64,000 nucleotides of DNA from Bacteroidetes bacterium RIFCSPLOWO2_12_FULL_37_12 (GTDB lineage Bacteria > Bacteroidota > Bacteroidia > 2-12-FULL-37-12), in contig MEPC01000042.1 of assembly GCA_001769655.1 (NCBI GenBank), positions 1-64,000 on the forward strand. Direction: 5' to 3'. A program made the translations under genes and the position numbers. The notes under the pieces are model-generated. The model was not told the origin of the DNA, made no database searches, and was given only the letters and a program-made list of their open reading frames with translations. Positions within the stretch are counted from its first letter, which is position 1, and each line of letters starts with the position of its first letter. Of this stretch, positions 24,254 to 33,560 are shown one piece after another.

Positions 24254-24988
24254 ATGAAATTCCTGATTCGCCCTATCCGGAAACAATTTTCTGCCGATAA
24301 AGAATTAATCGAAAACATTCACAATATTATTGGAGAAGATCCCGATAATCTTGCTTTATATAAATTATCTTTTCGCCGAACGCGGATTCCAAATCCGGAC
24401 CATACAACTTTTCAGGAAAACAATGAGCGTCTGGAATTTCTGGGTGACACTGTGCTGGATCTGATAATCGCTGAATATCTTTTCAGACGCTACCCAACCA
24501 AGGACGAAGGGTTTCTTACCGCCTCTAAATCAAATTTAGTAAACAGGGAATTGTTGGGTTCGTTATGCAAAAAAATGGGACTCGACAGCATGATAGTGCA
24601 TGAGTCACTTTTTGATTCCGGCACACAACCAAAAAATATTTACGGTGATACCCTGGAAGCATTTATTGCCGCCATTTACCTTGATAAAGGATATGATTTT
24701 ACAAGGGATTTTGTACTTGATAGGATGTTCGGGCAATTTACCGATATCGAATCCTTAATTAATCTTTCCAAAAATTTTAAAAGCAAACTATTAGAATGGA
24801 GTCAGAAAAATGTCAGAACGGTTGAATATGTGTTGGTCAAAGAATCGGGAGCGGGACATCGTAAGATGTTTACCGTTCAGGTATTGGTTGATAAAGAGCC
24901 GCTGGGAGAAGGATTTTTTTCCAATAAGAAACAAGCAGAACAGAATGCCGCCAAACAGGCGTGTGAAAAACTGGGAATCAGCGAATAA
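24254..24988 (+). CDS. rnc: Ribonuclease III
   Basis: The 244-residue dsRNA endonuclease has the RNase III signature ERLEFLGDTVLD (E61, D65) and the second acidic pair YGDTLEAF (D132, E135) that together bind Mg. A C-terminal dsRNA-binding domain runs from about residue 174 (FKSKLLEWSQK...KKQAEQNAAKQACEKL). It processes rRNA precursors and some mRNAs. Third gene of the acpP-fabF-rnc set. Confidence 0.97.
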   Translation: MKFLIRPIRKQFSADKELIENIHNIIGEDPDNLALYKLSFRRTRIPNPDHTTFQENNERLEFLGDTVLDLIIAEYLFRRYPTKDEGFLTASKSNLVNRELLGSLCKKMGLDSMIVHESLFDSGTQPKNIYGDTLEAFIAAIYLDKGYDFTRDFVLDRMFGQFTDIESLINLSKNFKSKLLEWSQKNVRTVEYVLVKESGAGHRKMFTVQVLVDKEPLGEGFFSNKKQAEQNAAKQACEKLGISE

Positions 24989-25070
24989 AAATAATCAGAA
25001 TAGTTTGAAAATGTTTTTAGCGTAAGAACAATAAGCAATATATTCTTATTATACCATTTCATAATTACCC

Positions 25071-26567
25071 TCAGAACGTAGCTCCAAAGGTAAACACAAA
25101 GGTATTAATATTATAGGAAGATGTTGTAACCGGTTGTGAATCATTAAGGAGTGAATACGGTGCGTACTTGCTTTTGTATTTGGTATTTATTACGGCAATG
25201 TCAAAGTAAAAACCTTCTTGTTTGATGCCAAAGCCACCTGTTATGCTCGAAGAACCCCTGTCAATATTTACACCCGTTTTATAACTATATGGATCAGATG
25301 ATAATCCATAACCTGCCCTAAAACGATACTGTCCATATCTGATTTCACCTCCTGCTCTGATATTATTTCCTTGAGTATAAACGTTAGTGATGTTATTATT
25401 ATTTTTTATAAAATCAATATCTAATTTATCAGCGCCCAGGTTTGCTTCACGGTAGTCAATACCTTCATAGTCGAAAGTTAAAAGTGCATGGGTACTCATC
25501 ACAACCGCTAAGCCAATAGAATATTTATAGGGAGTTGTCAAATCAAAATCGTACGCCTGTCCTTTTGAAATTTCAACTTGTTGGTTATCAAGTTCTGTTT
25601 TCATTGACCTGTCACTTTTTTCATTTAACGTGAAAAAAGTAGGGGTTTGGATACTGCCACCAAAACGTAACCAATCTACAGGTCTGAATATCACTCCCAT
25701 CCTGAAATTAGTACCGGTACCATTGATATCTCTGGTTTCGTTAAGCGTAAATTTTTTAAAATCTGCAATTTTGGAAGAGTCATCTTCTTCCACAAATGCT
25801 GATGATTCCCTGTATCTTGCTGATACTAATCCAAGAGAAGCTCCGATATAAAATTTTTTATTATAATTTGAAGCAAATCCGAAAGCCCATTCATCCTGTC
25901 CGCCTTCATATTCCACAGTAGAAGATTGACTTATTTTTCCGCCAGAAGCCGCTCCCAGATAACTATAACCAAAAGTTCCTGGTTTGGCATCAACTTCAGA
26001 AACAGTGTCAATGGCATAAGTATAAAATGCCATATTCGGATACAAGTATAAATTATCAGCATTAAAGTTTAAATCTTCATAATAGGTACCATTTGCCTCC
26101 TCTTCAAAAAAATCTGTAATGGATGAGTTCTTATTATATCCGGAAAACTTAATGCGGTTATGAAAATTATTAATCCGGTTAAAGCCCAAACTAAAAGCAA
26201 AATTTTGCCATCCAAAATTCTCTCCTAAATCGGGAGTACCAAAAACAAACGCCGCATTGGCAATATTAAAATTTTGTTTAGTACCAATCATGCGGTTGTC
26301 TAAAAAGGAATTATCACTTCCCGAAAACCGTAAACTTGGACTAAAAGAAATATCGGATTTTGTATAAAAAGCAAGACCTGCCGGATTTGAAGTCAGACAA
26401 CTCAGGTCGGCACCGAGTGCTGTTTGTGCGCCTGCCATAGATAAAAAGCGGGCAGTGCCACCGCTATAGGTTTTTGAGAAATTCAGTGCAATATCTTCGT
26501 ATTGCGCATGGGCGGGCTGAATTCTGAATACTATCAGAAGTAAGCCAAACGTTAGGAGTTTTTTCAT
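25071..26567 (-). CDS. OmpP1/FadL/TodX-like outer membrane protein
   Basis: The 498-residue protein has a signal peptide (residues 1-21, ending AHA). The N-terminus SGGTARFLSMAGAQTALGADLSCLTSNPAGLAFY matches the hatch/N-terminal part of the FadL-type family. Alternating amphipathic beta-strands with GxxxR/F endings run to a C-terminal aromatic residue (FVFTFGATF). FadL-like barrels import hydrophobic compounds; the substrate is not deducible. The terminal Phe fits BAM-dependent insertion. Confidence 0.85.
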   Translation of the reverse strand: MKKLLTFGLLLIVFRIQPAHAQYEDIALNFSKTYSGGTARFLSMAGAQTALGADLSCLTSNPAGLAFYTKSDISFSPSLRFSGSDNSFLDNRMIGTKQNFNIANAAFVFGTPDLGENFGWQNFAFSLGFNRINNFHNRIKFSGYNKNSSITDFFEEEANGTYYEDLNFNADNLYLYPNMAFYTYAIDTVSEVDAKPGTFGYSYLGAASGGKISQSSTVEYEGGQDEWAFGFASNYNKKFYIGASLGLVSARYRESSAFVEEDDSSKIADFKKFTLNETRDINGTGTNFRMGVIFRPVDWLRFGGSIQTPTFFTLNEKSDRSMKTELDNQQVEISKGQAYDFDLTTPYKYSIGLAVVMSTHALLTFDYEGIDYREANLGADKLDIDFIKNNNNITNVYTQGNNIRAGGEIRYGQYRFRAGYGLSSDPYSYKTGVNIDRGSSSITGGFGIKQEGFYFDIAVINTKYKSKYAPYSLLNDSQPVTTSSYNINTFVFTFGATF

Positions 26568-26588
26568 AATTTATATAGTTAAAAAAAA

Positions 26589-26670
26589 GGAAATAATGAA
26601 TATTGAACAAGGAATATTGAATGTTGAAGTACTTCGAAATTCTTTATTCCTTTTTCAAAATTCGATATTT
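26589..26670. repeat. Dispersed imperfect palindrome, copy B
   Basis: Arms AATATTGAACAAGGAATATT / GAATGTTGAAGT and ACTTCGAAATTC / AAAATTCGATATTT match copy A (12151-12238) and copy C (40042-40122). Confidence 0.75.
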
Positions 26671-26695
26671 AAAATATTTTGTCAAAGTTTCTGTT

Positions 26696-26732
26696 AGACC
26701 TCACCCCAGCCCCTCTTCAAAAAGGAGAGGGG
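26696..26732. repeat. CCTCACCCCAGCCCCTC hairpin repeat, copy 1
   Basis: Reads GACCTCACCCCAGCCCCTC, then TTC-A-run, then GGAGAGGGG, so CCCCTCTTC can pair with GGAGAGGGG. A second copy lies at 36642-36682. Confidence 0.8.
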
Positions 26733-26749
26733 TAAGAGCAATCCACAAT

Positions 26750-28405
26750 TTATCTTCTCGGTGGTCTTCCCCCCTTCGATTGACTTCCACCGCTTGAATT
26801 TCCTCCTCTTGAAGGCGCTGATTCACTTCTGCCATTACCCGAATTACCACCATTTCCCAAATTAAAGGAAGGTCTTGAAGGAGCTGACTCATTTGAACGT
26901 GATGGTCTTGATTCCTGCGAAGGTCGTGAAGGTGTTTCGTAAGAAGGATTGTTTCCACGTCCTCTCACAGGTGACTCAGAGGGTTTAGGCGCTTGATATG
27001 AAGGATTTGATTCTACTCTTGATGGTCTGCTAAAGCCGGAATTTTCGGAATTTTCCTTTTGTGGATTAGATGGTTGTTCGTCCGGACGGTAGTTATATGT
27101 TTTAACAGGTCTTCCGGAAGGACGAGGATATGTTTCTTCTTTAACTGTAGGACGTGACATTACCGGGGAATTTTCATTTTGATTTACAGTGTTATTTTCA
27201 TCCCAGTTGCTACGTTTTACAGGTCTGCCGGGTCTGCCGCTAAAGGAAGGATCACCAGTGCCACGACCTTGCCTTCCGAAATTTTCTTCCTTTTGTGGTT
27301 CAGTGACAGTTTCATTTTGTCTGGAAGGTCTTCCTTCATTTACAGGAGTAGCACCCGTGTTGTTATGAGAAGGACGTCCTGCATTTATTTGAGTCGCTGT
27401 ACTTTTAGTGTCATTACGGTTAGGCCTTCCGGGGTTGGTGTTATCATCATTGCCGGTTGATTCAGAATTTCTGGAATCTCTTATTTTCACAGGACGTTGT
27501 GATGAAGACGTATTACTTAATCTCCCTCCGTTTTTGTTGAACAATGGTCTTTCGGTGACAGTATTCATCGAAGAACTTGCTCTGCTGTCTGAGGGTCCGT
27601 AATAATAATAACTATTTTTATCATAACTATTATAGTATCCGCTTGAGCCATAATACGCATCTGAATATCCATGAGCATACCCATGGCTGTAACTGTTATG
27701 ATAAGAAGAATAATAGGGGAATCCATAATTATGATAATATACAGGAGAACAATACGAATTATATGGATAACTCCAGCCAAAACTCAATCCCCAGCTTGAA
27801 CCAACCCATGGATCATAGGAGTAATAAATTCCAGGACCCCACCATGAATAGGATGAATAAATACTAACTCCCCAATAAGCAGGGTCATTATTATAGAAAT
27901 AATAATTTGTGTAAGCATTATCATAATATCCAAATCCGGAATAGGGGCGATGAAATCTGCGAATCCGTGAAGAGTAAGCATAATCGTAATAATCATCTGC
28001 ATCTACATAATCGTCATAATAATAATTTTTTACAACGGTTTTTTCCTCTTTTTGATAGTTATCGTTATTATATTCCGGGTCATCGGTACGGTAAAATGTT
28101 CTGGTATCATTTTGTGAGGAATTATCGTCATTGGAATATCTGTTGTCTGATAGGTTACCTTCATTAGGATTAGTTTGATTTGTTGCGTTTTCATTGGTGT
28201 TAGAAACAACAGGTTGATCGGGTGTGTATTTATTTCCGGTAGAATAAAGGTCATCGTCATCCTGGGAACTTTGGATGTTAGCAGGGGTAGTGCATGATAA
28301 AAAAAACAAAAAAGTCATTATTCCTAATGACTCTATTAATAAAAGCAAAAACGGAAGTTGTTCATTCTTTTTTGCTTTTTCGGGTGATAATTTTAAGGTT
28401 TTCAT
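26750..28405 (-). CDS. Tyrosine-rich, low-complexity lipoprotein
   Basis: Starting at the ATG at 28405 the product is 551 residues with a lipoprotein signal (LIESLGIMTFLFFLSC; C at about residue 38). After an acidic Asn/Asp-rich stretch comes a strongly Tyr/Ser/Gly/Trp-rich segment (about residues 130-270, e.g. YYDDYVDADDYYDYAY). The last half is Asn/Arg/Pro/Ser-rich with many GRPxR and SRPS motifs. It has no recognised domain and is compositionally disordered. An ATG at 28441 would add 12 residues. Inference: an exposed surface lipoprotein, perhaps adhesive or matrix-like. Function unknown. Confidence 0.72.
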   Translation of the reverse strand: MKTLKLSPEKAKKNEQLPFLLLLIESLGIMTFLFFLSCTTPANIQSSQDDDDLYSTGNKYTPDQPVVSNTNENATNQTNPNEGNLSDNRYSNDDNSSQNDTRTFYRTDDPEYNNDNYQKEEKTVVKNYYYDDYVDADDYYDYAYSSRIRRFHRPYSGFGYYDNAYTNYYFYNNDPAYWGVSIYSSYSWWGPGIYYSYDPWVGSSWGLSFGWSYPYNSYCSPVYYHNYGFPYYSSYHNSYSHGYAHGYSDAYYGSSGYYNSYDKNSYYYYGPSDSRASSSMNTVTERPLFNKNGGRLSNTSSSQRPVKIRDSRNSESTGNDDNTNPGRPNRNDTKSTATQINAGRPSHNNTGATPVNEGRPSRQNETVTEPQKEENFGRQGRGTGDPSFSGRPGRPVKRSNWDENNTVNQNENSPVMSRPTVKEETYPRPSGRPVKTYNYRPDEQPSNPQKENSENSGFSRPSRVESNPSYQAPKPSESPVRGRGNNPSYETPSRPSQESRPSRSNESAPSRPSFNLGNGGNSGNGRSESAPSRGGNSSGGSQSKGGRPPRR

Positions 28406-28424
28406 GGTTTGAGAAGGATTATAT

Positions 28425-28458
28425 TTTGAATTTAAGTGCACTGTGTTGTGTATATTTG
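28425..28458 (+). promoter_or_regulatory. Promoter of proS
   Basis: TTTG (28425-28428), 22 nt, TATATTTG (28451-28458). It is about 90 nt upstream of the proS start, and the leader contains the ATTAGTC satellite. Confidence 0.6.
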
Positions 28459-28494
28459 CAAATTGGTCAAGTGCAAAGACCGTACCATTTAGAA

Positions 28495-28529
28495 ATTAGT
28501 CATTAGTCATTAGTCATTAGTCATTAGTC
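28495..28529. repeat. 7-bp tandem repeat tract (ATTAGTC)
   Basis: Five perfect copies of ATTAGTC in the predicted 5' leader of proS. Confidence 0.92.
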
Positions 28530-28547
28530 CATAAAATTACAAAAAAC

Positions 28548-30023
28548 ATGTCTGAATTTTTAACTTCCCGGAAAAAAGATTATTCACTCTGGTATAATGA
28601 GCTGGTAAAAAAAGCCGGTCTTGCCGAAAATTCAGCAGTAAGAGGATGTATGGTAATAAAACCATACGGATTTTCTATATGGGAAAAAATGCAAAGCGCG
28701 CTGGACACTATGTTTAAGGAAACAGGACATAGCAATGCCTATTTTCCTCTGTTTATCCCAAAGTCCTACTTTTCAAAAGAAGCAAGTCATGTAGAGGGTT
28801 TTGCCAAAGAATGTGCGGTAGTGACACATTATAGATTGAGGAACTCTGCAGATGGCAAAGGCGTGGAAGTTGATCCGGATTCAAAACTTGAGGAAGAATT
28901 AATTGTAAGACCCACTTCGGAAACAATTATCTGGAATACTTATAAAAACTGGATTCAATCGTACCGGGATTTGCCATTATTGATAAATCAATGGGCAAAC
29001 ATTGTGAGATGGGAAATGCGGACGCGGTTATTTTTAAGGACTGCGGAATTTTTATGGCAGGAAGGGCATACCGCTCATGAAACAGAAAAAGAAGCAAGGG
29101 AGGAGACACTGAAAATGCTGGATGTTTATAGAAAATTTGCAGAAGAATATCTTGCCATACCGGTTTATTCAGGTATAAAATCGGAGAGTGAAAAATTTGC
29201 CGGCGCTGTGGACACTTATTGTATTGAAGGGCTGATGCAAGATGGCAAGGCATTACAAATGGGAACTTCGCATTTCTTAGGACAAAATTTCGCTAAAGCA
29301 TTTGATGTTAAATTTTCCTCGCGTACTGGTGCTCTTGAACATGTGTGGGGAACATCCTGGGGTGTCAGTACGCGGCTGATGGGTGCGTTGGTTATGGCAC
29401 ACAGCGATGATGATGGGTTAATATTACCACCAAAGATTGCACCGTTGCATGTGGTAATAGTTCCGATTTATAAAAGCGATGATGAATTTACCCGTGTTTC
29501 TGAAGTGGCACTGAAAATTCTGTCTGAAATAAAATCATTAGGATTGACCGTAAAATTTGATGACCGAAAAGACCATAAACCGGGATGGAAATTTTCGGAA
29601 TATGAAATGAAAGGGGTACCGGTGCGCATTGCTTTAGGACCCAGAGATTTGCAGAATGGCACTGCGGAAGTAAGCCGGCGTGACACGAAAGAGAAAAAGT
29701 TGTATGCAATTAGTACGCTGGAAAAAGAGATACCAAAATTATTGGATGAAATACAAAAAAATCTTTTTAAAAAAGCGTTGGATTGGCGAACACAAAATAC
29801 ATGTCAAGCAAACGATTTTGCTCAATTTAAAAAAGTGCTGGATGAAACTCCCGGTTTTGTAATGGCACATTGGGATGGGACTAAAGAAACCGAAGAACGG
29901 ATAAAAGACGAAACGAAAGCAACGATTCGGTGTATTCCGGTGGATGGCTCTGCGGAAAAGGGTAAATGTATGGTGACGGGAAAAGATTCTGCGAGGCGGG
30001 TGGTTTTTGCGCGGGCGTATTAA
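28548..30023 (+). CDS. proS: Prolyl-tRNA synthetase (archaeal/eukaryotic-like, type 3)
   Basis: The 491-residue class II synthetase charges tRNA-Pro. Class II motif 2 is [20 protein letters not shown] (about residues 159-178) and motif 3 lies around [20 protein letters not shown]. The anticodon-binding domain (about 300-400) and a C-terminal zinc-binding-like domain (IRCIPVDG...[20 protein letters not shown]) follow. It lacks the editing insertion of the E. coli type, which is normal for this phylum. Confidence 0.97.
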   Translation: MSEFLTSRKKDYSLWYNELVKKAGLAENSAVRGCMVIKPYGFSIWEKMQSALDTMFKETGHSNAYFPLFIPKSYFSKEASHVEGFAKECAVVTHYRLRNSADGKGVEVDPDSKLEEELIVRPTSETIIWNTYKNWIQSYRDLPLLINQWANIVRWEMRTRLFLRTAEFLWQEGHTAHETEKEAREETLKMLDVYRKFAEEYLAIPVYSGIKSESEKFAGAVDTYCIEGLMQDGKALQMGTSHFLGQNFAKAFDVKFSSRTGALEHVWGTSWGVSTRLMGALVMAHSDDDGLILPPKIAPLHVVIVPIYKSDDEFTRVSEVALKILSEIKSLGLTVKFDDRKDHKPGWKFSEYEMKGVPVRIALGPRDLQNGTAEVSRRDTKEKKLYAISTLEKEIPKLLDEIQKNLFKKALDWRTQNTCQANDFAQFKKVLDETPGFVMAHWDGTKETEERIKDETKATIRCIPVDGSAEKGKCMVTGKDSARRVVFARAY

Positions 30024-30073
30024 ACAATGTGTCTCGTCCTGAAAAAAGTACGGAGATTTAAGAATACAGCCCC

Positions 30074-31624
30074 TTAAAACAACGGAATCCCCTTTTTCCT
30101 AAACGGAATCGTAAAGTTTTTTGTGTAGTCCTCACGCCATTGCTGAGCGGCTGGAATGTTCAGCACTTCAAGGAGCGGGTTATCATCGGTAAGCAATACA
30201 GCATCTTTTAAGTCAATATCTTCCACAGGAAAAAACATACTTGAGAAATTAATACGGGGATAAAATGTTTCCAGGGGAATTTTTATTTTATTTTTATCGT
30301 AAGGATAATTAGTTCCGATAAGAAGGGTATTCCTTTGTCGTGATTCTTCAAAAGTGGGAACAATCTTCACATGGAAACCGGAGGATTGAAAAGTGGTTAA
30401 TAAAGAACGGAACGAAAGACCTTCCGCTTTTTCAGTTATAAATCCATTAAAATTAATCAATACCATGCCTCCGTCATTCAAAAGACGTTGGGTTTCCTGA
30501 AAACATTCAGCAGTGAGAACGTGCGAGGGTGGAGTTTCCCCTTTGAAAATATCAAATAAAATCAAGTCGTATTTCTTTTTGCAAGTCCGTATGTAATGCC
30601 TGGCATCATCCACAACAGTTTGAATATCCTCGCTCCGGTTGAAGTAGGTTGAGGAAATTTGTATAATACGGGAATCCAGTTCCACTGCATCCACCTGGAA
30701 ATGATTTTGTTCTTTCAATAATTTTGCAACAGTGCCACCTCCCAATCCTAATAAAAGCACTTTTGAATCGGGGGGAAGAACACTGGACAGTGACACTATA
30801 TAATTCCCATAGGTCCACCGAGAGTTCATATTTTCCTTATGCACCCAGGTCTGTCCCATACGGTTCACTAACAATACCCTGTCACTTCCCATTATCCCTT
30901 GTTGCCTGTATCCGGGGAAATCAACAACAAGTATTTGTCCGAGCAGTCCTTCAGATTTATACATCAATTTAAAACCGGAACGCTCCTGTATTTTTTTGTT
31001 AGCGTAGGAAATAAAAACAAGATGAAAAAGAAAAATCATTGCCACCGGCTTTTTTTGTTTGAGTAATAAAATAAAAGGAATAATTCCGAGAAGCAGTCCA
31101 GTAAAAATTGCCGGCTTGATTAATCCAAAATGAGGGATAATAAAAAAGCCGTTTGCAAAACAGCTCAGGATTCCTCCTACGGTAGAAATACTATAAATTT
31201 TTCCGGCTGAACCACCGGTTTCATGAGAAATTTTTCCAACATGGTTTATCAATATGGTAGGAATCATTCCCAGTAAAATGTTGGGAAGAGAAAATAATGC
31301 TAAAGAAATTAAAACCAGAGAAAGAGGGGTTCCTGTATTTTTAAACGATAAAAGAAACGGCTGTGAGATAAGTGTCAGAAATCCTATTAACAATCCGGAG
31401 GCAATCAGAATTATATACAATTGATTTTCTCCGGGTTTTGAGTTGGTAATATAACCACCAATGTAATAGCCAATGGATAAGCAAAGTAGCGTGACACCGA
31501 TGACCGTACCCCAGACATGAAGTGTTGAACCAAAAGTAGGAGCCAATATTCTTGCGGATATCAATTCAAAAGCCATTACTGAATAACCTTCGATGAGGGC
31601 GATGATGAAAAACAGGATGTTCAC
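30074..31624 (-). CDS. Membrane-fused spermidine synthase-like protein
   Basis: The 516-residue protein has about seven transmembrane helices at residues 1-205 and a C-terminal Rossmann methyltransferase-fold spermidine-synthase domain (about 225-500). That domain has GLGGG at 293-297, VDAVELD and YDLILFDIFKGETPPSH. The soluble domain resembles aminopropyltransferases, but the fused membrane family is uncharacterised and the polyamine-contact residues cannot be confirmed by eye. It is convergent with proS (50-bp gap). Confidence 0.85.
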   Translation of the reverse strand: MNILFFIIALIEGYSVMAFELISARILAPTFGSTLHVWGTVIGVTLLCLSIGYYIGGYITNSKPGENQLYIILIASGLLIGFLTLISQPFLLSFKNTGTPLSLVLISLALFSLPNILLGMIPTILINHVGKISHETGGSAGKIYSISTVGGILSCFANGFFIIPHFGLIKPAIFTGLLLGIIPFILLLKQKKPVAMIFLFHLVFISYANKKIQERSGFKLMYKSEGLLGQILVVDFPGYRQQGIMGSDRVLLVNRMGQTWVHKENMNSRWTYGNYIVSLSSVLPPDSKVLLLGLGGGTVAKLLKEQNHFQVDAVELDSRIIQISSTYFNRSEDIQTVVDDARHYIRTCKKKYDLILFDIFKGETPPSHVLTAECFQETQRLLNDGGMVLINFNGFITEKAEGLSFRSLLTTFQSSGFHVKIVPTFEESRQRNTLLIGTNYPYDKNKIKIPLETFYPRINFSSMFFPVEDIDLKDAVLLTDDNPLLEVLNIPAAQQWREDYTKNFTIPFRKKGIPLF

Positions 31625-31641
31625 GAGGACAAGAGGTTATT

Positions 31642-31750
31642 CAGTGGTAATACGGTGGTAATACGGTGGTAATGCGGTGGTAATGCAATAAATAATGAAC
31701 AATGACAAATGAACAATGATCAATGACCAACAATCAATGACCAATGACCA
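31642..31750. repeat. Two adjoining tandem tracts, 11-bp and ~8-bp units
   Basis: 31642-31690 holds four copies of GGTGGTAATAC or GGTGGTAATGC. 31692-31750 holds AATGAACA/AATGACCA-type units. The second tract overlaps the stop codon of the next gene and encodes its last residues. Confidence 0.85.
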
Positions 31751-33497
31751 ATTTCTGTCTATATTTTAAATTGGGCTTTTCTTCTGAAAGAAATTCAATA
31801 AAATAAATTCCGGAAGATAAATCATGTATGGAAAAGGAAGTATTGGTATTTGTAACTTTATCCTCACTTATTTTAATTCCGGTGACATCATACACAGAAA
31901 TAATATAAGCACCAGAACCGTTCTCAGGCATTAAAAAATTAATTTTATTGTACGCGGGATTTGGATAAAAAGTAAAACCATTATTTTTATAGGATTCAAT
32001 AATATAAATGGTCAGGTTAGTGTTATCATAAATCCCATCATAATTAGTTCCCAAATAAGCACCGAAAGCAATACGTGGTGGCACTGATTTTTGAAGGTCA
32101 ATCCTTTCTATAGTCCAACCCTTATCCACCACCCAGATTTCACTTGTATCCGGAGTGTAAGTGAAAATCAAATCCAATGTGTCATCGTTATCAAGATCAC
32201 CTACCCATGGTGTCGTAATGATAGAGGCACCCGGACGGTTTTTGAAAAGTTCAGTTCTAGCATTATTTTTAAAGTCAAGTACCAGAATGTCGTGCATTGC
32301 TTTTAAATTCATTTTGTTATCCGTAAAAATAATATCATCGGTTCCATCATTATTATAGTCAACGGCTATCGGTGACATAAGCTGATAAATACCGATACTA
32401 TCTTCAAACAATACATTCCCGTTTGCACCATCCACCATGAATTGTCTGAACTTGGGGTAATAAGGATACACTCCTATTCCGAAATTAATAAAAACGTCAG
32501 GAATAGTGTCACTATTGAATAAACCGATGGCGGGTGAAGAATAGGTCTCCCCCTCTGGAATAGTGACACGCCATAATTCAAGATTTGTTTTACCATCCAC
32601 CGCAATGAGATTTCCGTCAAATGACGCAACAATTATATCAAGGATATTATCTCCGTTTAAATCGGTGAGGGAAGGAGGAGCAATAAATCCTTTTGTGGCA
32701 CTTGTCACAATATTAACGGAAGCAGACAAGTCACCATTCATTAAATCCTTTAGTGTCACTTTCCATAAAGAGCCGCGGATAGTTTCACCGCCGGTGCCAT
32801 AAATTACCTGATAATTACCATCGTGCAGGAAGTCAATAAGAAGCGGGGAGCAATAAACTTCATGACTGTCGGGAACCGTTACTTTGGTAAGAACGTCACC
32901 GGTTTTTGCATCAAAGACCATGATACATCCGGGAGGGCGGATAGTATCCTGCGGAAGTTTGGTTCCATCACCTCCATTTGCCTGCAGAATATCTTTGAAA
33001 CCATCGTTATTCTGGTCGGGAATCAGTTGGCTGGTATAAAAATTATACCAACCGTAATCACCAGCGATGTCAGTGTCACCTTCGGGGAAGAAACGCCAGA
33101 TAACATTTCCATTTGAACCGTCAAGGGCACGGAAATCTGCCTGCCGCCCGCCAATGAAAACATCGGGGATGCTGTCACCGGTGATATCCTGAAATACGGC
33201 AGTGCCATAACATTCGTCACGCATATATGCGTTCCACAAGCGAGCGCCATTCTTACCATCAAAAGCACAAACATTGAAAAAATTTCCTTGTCCTTCGGTA
33301 CCTGCCCCTACAACAATATCGAGAACGCCGTCTTTGTTTAAGTCAACGGTACGCGGAGAGGAAAGGGTGACGATGGAATCGGTGAAAACGGACCATTTTA
33401 CGGTTTGGGCATGTGAAATAGAAATTGAGAAGTGAAAAGTGAAAAGTGAAAAGTGAAAAGAAAGAAGAAAGAGGGGGACAGAGAAGTGAGTTTTCAT
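31734..33497 (-). CDS. FG-GAP/VCBS beta-propeller protein with T9SS sorting domain
   Basis: The 587-residue secreted protein has a signal peptide at residues 1-31 (ending ISHA) and seven or so FG-GAP/VCBS-like blades with Ca-binding DxNxDGxxD loops (DLNKDGVLDIVVG, DQNNDGFKDIL, DYNNDGTDDIIF, DLDNDDTLDLIF). The C-terminal domain, from about residue 510 (FYPNPAYNKINF...YDVTGIKISE...LSSGIYFIEF), is a T9SS type A sorting domain. So it is exported and anchored at or released from the surface. Both gene ends overlap tandem tracts: the hydrophobic core of the signal peptide is encoded by a GTGAAAA repeat (33429-33460) and the last residues LVIGH by a TGACCAA repeat. Confidence 0.9.
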   Translation of the reverse strand: MKTHFSVPLFLLSFHFSLFTFHFSISISHAQTVKWSVFTDSIVTLSSPRTVDLNKDGVLDIVVGAGTEGQGNFFNVCAFDGKNGARLWNAYMRDECYGTAVFQDITGDSIPDVFIGGRQADFRALDGSNGNVIWRFFPEGDTDIAGDYGWYNFYTSQLIPDQNNDGFKDILQANGGDGTKLPQDTIRPPGCIMVFDAKTGDVLTKVTVPDSHEVYCSPLLIDFLHDGNYQVIYGTGGETIRGSLWKVTLKDLMNGDLSASVNIVTSATKGFIAPPSLTDLNGDNILDIIVASFDGNLIAVDGKTNLELWRVTIPEGETYSSPAIGLFNSDTIPDVFINFGIGVYPYYPKFRQFMVDGANGNVLFEDSIGIYQLMSPIAVDYNNDGTDDIIFTDNKMNLKAMHDILVLDFKNNARTELFKNRPGASIITTPWVGDLDNDDTLDLIFTYTPDTSEIWVVDKGWTIERIDLQKSVPPRIAFGAYLGTNYDGIYDNTNLTIYIIESYKNNGFTFYPNPAYNKINFLMPENGSGAYIISVYDVTGIKISEDKVTNTNTSFSIHDLSSGIYFIEFLSEEKPNLKYRQKLVIGH

Positions 33498-33560
33498 TGG
33501 AAATTTAGAGTAATTGATTTGTAATTCAGTTGTAAATCAAAGGGGAAGCGCGAAAAAAAA

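Noticed and set aside
27179-28167. Plus-strand ORFs opposite the tyrosine-rich lipoprotein
   Set aside because: Antisense readings of low-complexity codons; no signal peptide, domain or promoter.
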